54,477 nt of DNA, taken from IMG/VR virus record IMGVR_UViG_3300017956_000016, positions 1 through 54,477 of that record. One strand, given 5' to 3'. The DNA comes from a virus. Position numbers and translations under genes: made by a program. The notes under the pieces were generated by a model. The model was not told the origin of the DNA. It saw nothing but the letters and a program-made list of their open reading frames with translations, and did not search any database. Of the stretch, positions 10,201-17,500 are shown piece after piece; the stretch's first letter is position 1, and each line of letters opens with the position of its first letter.

Positions 10201-10958
10201 TCACCAGTCAAGTTAACCGAGATCAGAGGTGTATCCAGGTTACCAGTCGGGTTGTATTCACCAACCACAACTGTGGTATCTGCCAAGTCAATGAATGGGT
10301 TGGCAGACTGTGCGTTACCATTCTGGACAATAATACGACCACTACCACCAGTAATTGTGCGAGTGGTGATAGTGCCTTCTGCTTGACGAGACATCAGACC
10401 AAAAGAGGTCAGACCAGCAATAGATGTCAGGTCACTGTCTAATGGTTGAGCGTCAGCAATACCGAAGTCACTCAGGGTTGTGGGGTTGTCAGCGTCCACA
10501 ATACGACCACGAGAGTCAACCGTGATACGAGTATATGTGCCTGTCGCGTCTAGGTCTTGCTCGTCGTAGTGGGGAAGTGCCACCACATAATTCAACTCAG
10601 CAGTAATGGTCAGATTTGCGGATCCATCAAACGTGCCACTACCAGACATGTCGCCACCAAGCGAGATTTGTCTAGCGTTTGCGAGTCTAGTTGCAGTAGA
10701 AGCGTTACCAACCAGTGAAGCAGTAATGGCACCTGCCTCAAAGTTACCGTCAGCATCTCTCTTTACAAGAGTGTTAGCGGTGTTGGATTCTGTCTCCAGT
10801 GGTCGCTCATATTTAAGCGAGTTCCATGGAGTAACACCATCACCGATCTTGATACGAGAGGTATCAATCTCGATTCCCAATTCGCCTTGGGCGAGGATTG
10901 GGTTGATGTTTGCCCACTGCTGAGCACCATCTCTTCTAAGTTGAATTCTATTCGCCAT
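4206..10958 (-). CDS. giant repetitive tail fibre protein
   Basis: A 2,250-residue protein. Residues ~1-52 (IQLRRDGAQQWANINPILA, GELGIEIDTSRIKIGDGV, then WNSLKYE) are the short N-terminal fold common on phage receptor-binding proteins and seen on major tropism determinant (Mtd); it probably anchors the fibre. Residues ~270-360 contain a CBM-like segment (YDKVRNSSGRLYEAILD). The long shaft, ~550-1800, is made of degenerate beta repeats of the type TLNVDGATTFN, NVTLGNAGTD and GNTDIQGTL. It includes two copies of a ~110-residue RGIEFRYYDS..FGFFGWD block and three copies of a unit around IGVDASSEISTSAGALTLDS. The C-terminal quarter has TEGSTNLYYTDARADARI repeats, then a short helical end. No lysozyme or peptidase chaperone motif is visible. 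It is preceded by a terminator and a late promoter and lies directly before gp13, so it replaces the fibre/whisker genes at this place in T4. Receptor binding is inferred from family and architecture. Confidence 0.85.
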   Translation of the reverse strand: MANRIQLRRDGAQQWANINPILAQGELGIEIDTSRIKIGDGVTPWNSLKYERPLETESNTANTLVKRDADGNFEAGAITASLVGNASTATRLANARQISLGGDMSGSGTFDGSANLTITAELNYVVALPHYDEQDLDATGTYTRITVDSRGRIVDADNPTTLSDFGIADAQPLDSDLTSIAGLTSFGLMSRQAEGTITTRTITGGSGRIIVQNGNAQSANPFIDLADTTVVVGEYNPTGNLDTPLISVNLTGDESVNTTQFTTDRYGRFTYARTIPIATAKQGSEDALYDNAIAYSRYDKVRNSSGRLYEAILDINAGGGEPTHTDTSDAGSWRYLGSALSPQKGLASFNQEDFDVTSWDPANTYEGGFVSIAAAGVDNWQLQNNRISFADGNTKEDFELDQELTSTTGYRGFNYLNYVKVNDTSGNLLFGANNTGDSGAGEIDVNVRSYFSDPNIDLDGATDQLIDKYGEGNLDIFLTQNSASNRTFAIASTNVGTGQALLDISADNDITIYATDVNSRVNVEDYHFQDNVLSTTNSTMVLDPNDDDDVTGLVRIRGDLQVDGTTTTVNSVTTTIQDPIITLGGEDTLTLDDNLDRGIEFRYYDSQERFGFFGWDEDYADANIWNGTGGYRFLYNATNTNEVYAGTDAAIIAGNLRLTTNTGSTSTTTGTLVVTGGVGISENVYVGGTVDIANDFDINSGQFTVTASNGDIYTQGDLTVDSNVTLGNASTDTVLVNSDTTFEDDVRISGPNTVFTINDGSVTKFEVDTDNGNTVIQGTLNIISAVDFDNTLNVDGAVTFNSTFDLDDDAVFHNDITLDTTGKYFKITNGTVDKFTVLSTNGNTDIRGTLDVGSAVHFESTLQVDGNITLGDAGTDILTINSDTTITDNLTVNLAVDFDSTLNVDGAVDFNNTLTVDGATTIYNDVLLRSGNKTFQIQNGSAQTEFSVDFDNGNTVIGRVGQGTAALGTLTVHGDGTFNRDVFINGNTRIGDAATDTLTVNSVSTFTDDVTVNGDFTVDGNTVLEGNLTVNGVTTTINSTTQTLDDPVFTLGGDTAPTQADAKDRGIEFRYYDSGARVGFFGWDNSASRYALYHNATNASEAFSGTRSGLDAGSIKLFDVTNSTSASTGTLIVGGGVGIGLDLYVGDDLTVTDDAAIGGNLSVTGALSTQNNFNVGTVFTVGISTGNTYVGGTLQVQGNATIGNAGSDAHVVNGTVTFNQAITSTDITADQIRIGVDAPNEISTTAGNLILDSVGGTVNITDNLDVDLDLNVDGNTQIDGTLTVDGNVTLGNAGTDSHVVTGTVQFNNAMTATDVTIDSITIGVVANNVIDTNSGALTFQSATGAIYNQANLFVTGTLQVDGNTTIGNAGTDNHVINGTTTFNHAITSTDITADNIKIGVDASSEISTSAGALTLDSFTGETIVDDNLTVNGTLDVAGVSVFTNNITLNSASKFIRIQNGSSITKFSVASSTGNTDIQGTLNVEGATVIDDTFNVTGAVDLDSTLEVNDIVTITDTTNTTNLPALFTAGGALRVSGGASFAGNVAFGADIQIYGDFTVDGNVVQKGSQEFRGRVLFSNGTNPSSLSSNAAVRLSNGGMTVAEDVYFGQLLTLGPNNAGTITLNGTSGNVNIGGTLGVTGTSTFTTINTSSITTSATANVGGSLLINTNKFTVQGTSGNTDIAGTLGVTGATTLNSTLNVVNAVDFDSTLNVDGATTFNNTITQNSTTRFNDNVVLQGASKALQLNNGAGTTKIELQSTSGNITGAGLATLNSLEVTTNASVLGNLTVTGTTTGNVTGNLTGTADKADLVNITETASSNLTYYVPFVSANTGYTEVRTDSTNLTYNPFENRLTVSNFKSTTDFEVAGNLNVTGTITYNLSQVGSIANHTTDGLPEGTSNLYFTDERVDDRVAALISGGTGISATYDDAGNLLTLSAVQSDINTDNLTEGSTNLFTTAARTRSHFTYGVGITHDGSGGLSVTQSDINTDNVTEGSTNVFFTNSRARGAFGASGDLSYNASTGVFSFTERTDAEVNGLADARIALQVGANLDLSSKTTTDLAEGSNLYYTTARWDARLATKTTDDITEGVVNLYYTDARADARIAAASTDDLSEGLTNLYYTDARADARITAASGNYATAAQGTLADSAIQPADLATVATSGAYSDLTGTPTISTFGASLIDDASASAARTTLGLGSAATTNSTAYATAAQGATADANDADIDDIYTALNAIGNDAGITTVTQLKAALAALTR
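4560..5300 (-). repeat. degenerate tandem repeats in fibre C-terminal region
   Basis: In the fibre reading frame this stretch encodes about eight degenerate units with the core TEGxxNLYYTDARADARI. The three units between about 4560 and 4770 are nearly identical at DNA level (for example the minus-strand complement of gcatctgtgtagtaaaggtt occurs at both ~4597 and ~4675). Upstream units have diverged to NLYFTDERVDDRV, NLFTTAARTRSHF and NVFFTNSRARGAF. Recent duplication of the last units is inferred from their higher identity. Confidence 0.8.
6700..7400 (-). repeat. three tandem shaft repeats in fibre gene
   Basis: Three successive units encode ATIGNAGSDAHVVNGTVTFN / NVTLGNAGTDSHVVTGTVQF / TTIGNAGTDNHVINGTTTF. 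Each is followed by a DITADQIRIGVDA-like stretch and a TTAGNLILDS-like stretch. Unit length is roughly 220-250 bases. They are coding repeats of the fibre shaft, not a CRISPR or origin. Confidence 0.75.
7543..7870 (-). repeat. fibre internal duplication, copy B
   Basis: Encodes DDPVFTLGGD, then DRGIEFRYYDSGARVGFFGW, an HNATNASEAFSG segment and TGTLIVGGGVGIG. It is the partner of the block at 8918-9245 and the two lie about 1.4 kb apart in the same gene. Confidence 0.8.
8918..9245 (-). repeat. fibre internal duplication, copy A
   Basis: Encodes QDPIITLGGED, then DRGIEFRYYDSQERFGFFGW, a YNATNTNEVYAG segment and TGTLVVTGGVGI. It pairs with the block at 7543-7870. The conserved FRYYDS and FGW residues suggest a folded domain standing out of the beta shaft rather than plain shaft repeat. 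Confidence 0.8.
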
Positions 10959-10998
10959 TGCTTAAGGATCCTTGCGACTGCACAGTAGCCATCTAAGT

Positions 10999-11006
10999 TA
11001 TTTATG
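10999..11006 (-). promoter_or_regulatory. T4-like late promoter for the tail fibre, CATAAATA
   Basis: The minus strand reads CATAAATA about 40 bases before the fibre ATG, immediately after the intrinsic terminator of the preceding unit. Position and sequence (one mismatch from TATAAATA) both fit a late promoter restarting transcription for the fibre gene. A possible ribosome site, AAGGA, lies upstream of the ATG. Confidence 0.65.
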
Positions 11007-11010
11007 CCAA

Positions 11011-11035
11011 ATAAAAAGAGTCCCCGCAGGGACTC
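11011..11035 (-). terminator. intrinsic terminator after the coiled-coil pair
   Basis: On the minus strand a perfect 7-bp stem (GAGTCCC / GGGACTC, positions 11018-11024 and 11029-11035) with a 4-base loop is followed by TTTTTATTT. It begins six bases after the stop of the 72-residue gene and precedes the fibre promoter. This is a textbook rho-independent terminator and the only strong one seen in the window. Confidence 0.9.
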
Positions 11036-11040
11036 AGGAA

Positions 11041-11259
11041 TCACTCGGTTTCTTCCTCGGTCCCCTCTGTCGTTTCTTCGGCAGGGGGATTCAAATACTC
11101 CAACGTCTCAATAGCACCCAGGAGTTTTAGGGCAGTCTGCTCATTCTCACGGATCTTTGCAGACAGTGACTTGTTTTCGGAAATAAGATTTTCGTAACGA
11201 GTCTTAAAGTTATTGAGAAGCTCTTCTGGAGCCATAGTTTCAGTTTGGGTGGCAGTCAT
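11041..11259 (-). CDS. small coiled-coil protein B
   Basis: A 72-residue protein whose ATG overlaps the stop of the 79-residue gene by four bases (ATGA). Residues ~12-55 form one amphipathic helix (EELLNNFKTRYENLISENKS, then SAKIRENEQTALKLLGAIET) likely to be a coiled coil, followed by a Pro/Glu/Thr-rich acidic tail. No enzyme motif, signal peptide or membrane segment is present. It is the last gene before the intrinsic terminator. I recall similar small helical proteins between structural genes in T4-like cyanophages, without known function. Partnership with the 79-residue coiled-coil protein is inferred from the coupling. Confidence 0.75.
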   Translation of the reverse strand: MTATQTETMAPEELLNNFKTRYENLISENKSLSAKIRENEQTALKLLGAIETLEYLNPPAEETTEGTEEETE

Positions 11260-11495
11260 TGATTTTTCTCCAATAATGTCTTCAGCAGATCCTTGATTTC
11301 ATTCAGATCTGATTTTACAGTTTCAACTTCATTTTGTAAAGCCTCTACCGTGGTTTCTTTCTTCTGCCTCTTGTTGTAGGCAGCCATGTATCTTTCGTAT
11401 TCTACTTTGTTTGTGTTAATTACAGCATTAGTTTTCGGATCACGAAACCATCCGACCTTGCCTTCAACTGGTTGTAACTGTGAGTGGTCTAACAT
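11256..11495 (-). CDS. small coiled-coil protein A
   Basis: A 79-residue protein starting with ATG. The first ~35 residues (EGKVGWFRDPKTNAVINTNK) look like a small folded cap. Residues ~45-79 (TTVEALQNEVETVKSDLNEI, then KDLLKTLLEKNQ) have a clear heptad pattern of leucine and valine, so a coiled coil is likely. It overlaps the 72-residue gene by four bases. No known function. As the two lie between the large DUF4815-type protein and the fibre, they may be assembly helpers or minor virion proteins; that is inference. Confidence 0.75.
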   Translation of the reverse strand: MLDHSQLQPVEGKVGWFRDPKTNAVINTNKVEYERYMAAYNKRQKKETTVEALQNEVETVKSDLNEIKDLLKTLLEKNQ

Positions 11496-11548
11496 CTTGA
11501 CAAGATACCAAATAATAATTAGAATAAGCCTGTGGGTTTCAGAGATCA

Positions 11549-11573
11549 GCTCTAGTACTTAAGTAGCTAGAGC
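11549..11573 (-). other. inverted repeat over a stop codon
   Basis: GCTCTAG and CTAGAGC (7 bp) flank a centre containing the palindrome ACTTAAGT, and the whole covers the last codons and stop of the 2,481-residue gene. There is no U-run after it, so it is not a standard terminator. It may form an RNA hairpin that protects the 3' end or tunes read-through to the next gene; this is speculative. Confidence 0.4.
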
Positions 11574-14500
11574 AATGCTTCTAAGATCAATAATCTGAGG
11601 CACAATAGCCTGATTCTTAGATCTCATTACGATCTTCACTTGGAAAGCATTAAACGAAAGACCCGTTTGCTCATAACTGTAATCTCTGAATTCATATACA
11701 TCAGAAGCAGGAATATCTGCAACAGGGAAGATCTCAGTAAAGTTAACTGTTTCGGGATCGCTGTCAGCACCACTTTCAAATGTCTTGATGTAGACACGGA
11801 CTTCGCTGCCTTGAGGTTTGTATGCACCAAAGTCAATCTTTAGAGTCCTAGACAGTTGAGTCAGATTTGCGATTCTAGTGAGATAGACTGCATCGTTTTG
11901 ATCACCAACAGGCTCAAGTGAAACGTTTGACTGAGTGTCAATTTCAGCGTTGATGCCATACTGTTGGGGACCACCTGGCCATTGGTTGATCCTGTTTGAC
12001 ACACAAATCAAAGATGTGCGGTCGAGGTCAACATAAGGAGACAGGTTGGGGTTGTCAGTTGCCAGAGCACAGTCAATACTGATGGACTTGTTACCACCCA
12101 GTTTATTGCTCTCATTAACTTTGGAGCAAACCATCTGAGGAGTAGTAAAGTAGTTTTCAGTATTCAACGTGATGTCATAATATTGACCATTGTTAACAAA
12201 CGATGCTTGATCGATAACAGTGGTGCCGTCACCAACAGAAGTTGCTGTAGTAGTATTTACACGAGCAGAAATACTTGTATCTGGGAAGACCATGTTAGCG
12301 ATGGAAGGTCTCAGCACTTCAAACTGGAAGTTTTGAGATGCAAGCACATTGGCGCCACCACCACGAATTCCGTTGGTTGCCACCGAAGTTGTATTCAACA
12401 GATAGTGATCGATCCAAGGATCATCAATACCATCATGGACTTTGTTGATCTCTGTCAGAGGAATGCCGTCAAAGTTGTAGCATTGAACCACTGCACCAGT
12501 GGGGTGATCTGTATCGGTAGTGCCAGCAGCACCTCTACCATTAGTAGCAACAGTGATGACTTGACCGTTGGAAGAGATAGCAGAGTATTGAATGATCTCG
12601 TTACCGATAATCAGATAACCAGGGTTGAGGTTGCCAATGGCAGTGCCATTCACAAAGGTGTGGAAACCACCTGCTGCTTCAACGTTGATTGAAGTAGACC
12701 CAGCACTCAGAGAAGAAGTGAGTGTTGTCGGGGGCACTTCAGAAACAACGCCGCTAATTTCAACGTTGTTGGTGCGTTGATGCATACAGTGATTCTTGTG
12801 ATACACCAAGACCTTTCTGTCCTTCTGCTGGTAGGAAGGTGCAGCAGTTGGGAATTGGTTGTATGTGTCACCAGAGTATGCAACGCTAGTAATGGTTGCA
12901 GTAACAACACCACCATTCTCAGACAGGGTGTCACTCAGGTCGAATGCCTTATCGACATAGTTAACATACAGCACAGGGTTTGCTGCTGTTGTCACGCCAT
13001 CGGGGAGAGTGTCACCAGTTGCATAGTATCCAGTAACCGTTGCAGTTGCATTGGAAGTAGATCCAGAAATAATATCTACCTCAGTGGTAGCACCACCAGG
13101 GGCACCAGGGCGAGGTGAGAAGTCACCGTTAGAAACTGTAGACAGTTGGAAGATAGCAGTTGACTGGGAAGACTTAATGCCTTGGAATGCATTATTATTG
13201 CCATCCAAGAAACCTGCTGCCCATGTGCCTTCAATGTCTGTCAAGGTGATGGTTTCGGGATCAGATGTCGAATCAAATTCCACAACTGTGCCTTCTGCGT
13301 TGGAAGGTGTCTGCTTCAGTCTTGCACCAACAGTGTATGTATTATTAGTGCCTGCAGGTAGGGTGAGGACTTGCTCTGGTTGAATCGTGACAAGAGGATT
13401 GTTTCTCAACTGCGTGTAACCGCCGTTAGTTTCTCCCATCTCAACGTTTTCGAGAGTGACTGTGCCAGTCAAGGATGTGTAGTTTGCTTTATAGATGGTA
13501 AACTTCAAGTCCTCATATTGGTCAGCAGTCCAAGTCGATGCGTTTTGTGACTTGAAGAGCACACCTGCATACGGTTGCTCGGAGATTGTCCTGTTACCAG
13601 ACTTCTCAATGTCACCCATTCTGGAGATCCAGACTTGATATTCATTAGAGTCTGACAGCAGCACAAAACAATATTCAACCGACTGCTTAATATATACGGG
13701 AGATCTGAATTCAAATCTTGTTGGGATTTCAGCACTTTCAGACACCTCAACATCGTTTGCGTTGATTGTGATGTCTGAGAGGGGCAGAATATCCTTAGTG
13801 GGATTACCATTCTCCATTGTCCTGATCTGCATAGAGATCGGAATATTGTCATCTCTAGTTCTGAAGAAGATATCAACACCAGTGATGAAGATACCACCCT
13901 CTTCGTCAACAATGAAAGATTGTGCCAGGGGGTCATACCAACCGATCTGACGTGTCTCCGTCCTTGTGCCACTAACAATGGTCCTTTCGTCGTTAACTGT
14001 ATCTCTAACGATCTCAGCGTTTCTGACTGCCAGGATGTTTTCTCTAACAGTTTGAAGAATACCAGATGCTCTGTATTCTGTATCTGCCGAAGAATCCACT
14101 GCACCAGCTTCTCTGCTGTTTTGTGGGTTTGTTGTAAATCTAAGGGTCCTTGTGCCAGTTGCCCAACGTGGGTTGGAATCAACCTTGGGGTTGGGGATGA
14201 AGAATGTGCCTTTGAAGTTACCAACGTTGTCAGTCAGAAGACGACGATCCTTAACATATGCAGCAGCACCAGATGTCAAACCAACCAGCAACTCACCAAT
14301 CTTCATATTGCCTTGGAATCTACCATTGGCAGTCTTTGCCATCTCCTCAACATCTACATTGAGATATGGAGTGTTGGATGCATAGGAAGACGGAAGAGTT
14401 TCTGTGCCTTGACCATATGGATTGGTCACATAAGCATCATCAGCAGCGGCAACTTTGAGACGCACGTTGCTCTCTGTGCCAATAACAGTTTCTCCAACAA

Positions 14501-17500
14501 CAAACGGAATCTGATTGCTGTTGTCGATTGTTGGGTCGGGTGGGAGCACAACGGAAGGAGTGGAAAGACCTTCGCTTCCCTCTGGACCGATTACATCTCT
14601 AGAAATGGTGCTGTTTGTGCCAGACTTGTTGAGCTCGATAACCTTAGGTGTGATATATGCACTCACATCAACGCCATCGAAGAAGCAATAGATTCTAGTC
14701 CTGGGCTTCATTCTATAAACGTCAAATGCCAGGTTTCTGGAGCGAATCCAGGGCACTGCAGTTTGAGACAGGATGCTATCACCCAGAGATTTACGCTCAA
14801 TTCTGGGGACGATTCTCGTGCGGATACCTTGACGGGACTGGTTAGTCCTGACTTGGAAGGTGCGTCTTTGGTGAATAAATTCCAGACCTCTGTGTCTGGT
14901 GCCGACCCAACCACCACCACCATGAGTGCTACCAGATCTGTTGATGATCGTATCAGTAGAAACTAGGGATTCTGAAGACCAGTTGGTTCTCCAACCACCC
15001 CATTGAATTGGGGCAAACCCTGTGTTGGGATCGATATCCAACTCTCTGGCAACACTAGAGAAGTCACCTTCAACGTTTTCCACACGAGCAGGAAGTCGAT
15101 TCGTTTCCAACCAGTCATCTGACGTAGGTGTCAGGTCAATACGACCGATGAAAGTAAACACGTTAAACGGGTTAACGTTTTCACTTCTAGATGCATAGGG
15201 TTGTGTGACAACAGCAACGTCTTCATAAGGAAGCATTGCAATGTTTCCAGATGTCACAACAACATTTTGTGACTTGGTGGTATTGATCTGCAGGGGGACG
15301 TTGGATGTGTAGTGCGAAGGACGAAGCAGACCCTCTTGGAAATCGAGAGAGCACTTATAGTCTCCACTGTTAACGTCACCAATCTTATGATCAGTAAAGT
15401 CATCAACCACAAAACCATTCTTCAGACGATCGAAACCGTTTTCGTCATAGGATCTGGTAGCATCTGTCTGCACTTCAAGAAGTGACAGGGCAGTGTAATA
15501 TTCAACGTTATTGATTCTCTTCTCAAGGTCACCAATATCCTTCATCGTATAACGACGAATGATTTCTTGGGTGATTGTAGAATCTCTTTGAGGATCATAC
15601 ATATATGCCTTGTGCTTCATCACAGCAAGACACATGGCATTTTGGATATTCTCTGGCGGTTGAGGATCTTCTGCCGAGATGCCGTAAACCAGCTTCAGTT
15701 TATTGTCGTGAGACAGGAAGAGTTTATCCGTCCTGGGCAGATAATATTCGTAGTCGCAACGGAATTCTGTTTCTGCTTTGGGAATATCAAATAGAGTTGC
15801 AACTGCTGCAGCACCAGCACCTTGGTTTGTTGTGCTAAAGACACGAGCGTCGAAATCGAGAGTTGCACAAGTAACTTCAAAAGGACCAGTAACTGTGCCA
15901 TTGCCTGTTGCCAATTCACCAACAGCGGGACGGAAGTCAATTTGATCTCTGACGTTTTTGCTGGATCCTTGCAAAATCGGAGCAGGGATCTGGTCAAAGT
16001 CAATACCAGTATATGACTGTGCAGAGAAGTAGTCACCAGATGCTTCATGAATGAAGTAGTCAAAGATGACCATCAGTTGTCTGGTGGGAGCAGTAACACC
16101 AGACTTTCTTACAAGTTTGGAAACATTGTAATAGAAAGGTGTTTGTCCATCATTCAAGTTAAAGAGGTCCGTGACCACTTTGCTTCCCTTGACAACGGAT
16201 CCATCGGCATCATCGATTGTTGCTCTCAGGACATTACCATCAGAATCTTCACCAACGATTTGCTCGCCAGGGTTGAATTGAATATCGTTGAGGTTGACGT
16301 TATAGAGTCGCAGAGTTGCGTTAATGAAACTAACAACAGTTGCTCTAGCACCAGATGTAGCACCAGTTACAACTGTGCCAGGTGCAAAGAAGGTTGCTTC
16401 GCTCAAGACAACGTAAGGGACTTTTGGTGCGTTATCGTCTTCGGATTCATAAACAGCATGAATCTTGTAGACATCATTCAAACCAAAAGAAATTTCTTGG
16501 TCTTGGATTCTTGTGCCATACAAGTTACCATAAAGAAGACCATACTTCTGGATATCATTATTTTTGTTTGTGCGAGTAACTTTAAGAGCACGCATCTTGG
16601 ATGCAGTCTTAATCTTTCTGCTCACAATATTCTTAGACACCAAAGCAGTCAGTTTGACTGTAGTGACACCCGTAAGACCATCAATCGTGATCGACTGTCT
16701 ATCGGCACCGAAGGTAACTGTCAGAGTGCCTGCCTCATCCAATGCTTCCAAATCCAGGTTATCTCCAACAGCATATGCAGATCCAGATTGGGCAAGGATT
16801 GTCAGTTGATAGTTTTCATCGTCAAGAGATGCAAATTGCTCAGACTCGGGCAGTGCAACTGTCAAACCACCAGACACAACAGTTTTGTTGCTGAATGTGC
16901 GATAGACAAAGAATGACTCGTCACTCAGAGACTTCATCGACTGTCTCGGAAGGTCGATGGAAAGTTGACCAGTGGGTTGGGTTGTGTTGAATATGAAAGG
17001 ACGATATCTGACAACTGTTGTGTAATCGCCGTCTGTGATAGCACCTTTCGTTAAACCTGTGTCCAGCAATGCAGTCTGGGACTGGTAATTAAATACTGGA
17101 GTGCCACCGACGTTGTTGCCAGATGTGTGGTTGATTGCAGATTTTGTGATCTTCTTGACCACAAGAGAAATATCACCTTCTGTTGAGGACGCACCATTCG
17201 GGCTCAGGATATCACCAGGGCGCAGGTCTTCTTCAAATTTGCTACCCTGCAGACCAATGATATTTTGATTACCTGCCTGATCGATTGTAATAGTTGCGCC
17301 TCTAACCACAGAAGTATCATTCAACAACCAGTTGGCAAGGAATGAAACTTGGGAGTTGCTGTTGTATGCAACGCAGGATCTAACATCGTTAACTTGATAA
17401 CTGAAAACAGCATCAACTGTACCGACAACGCGACCGTCTCTAGTGATAACTTCACCGTCAGTAAAGACACCACTGACTTGCTCAAGACCCACATAAGTGC

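Noticed and set aside
4206-10958. A diversity-generating retroelement suggested by the Mtd-like fibre N-terminus
   Set aside because: No reverse transcriptase, template repeat or variable C-type lectin end is visible; the N-terminal fold is common on many fibres.
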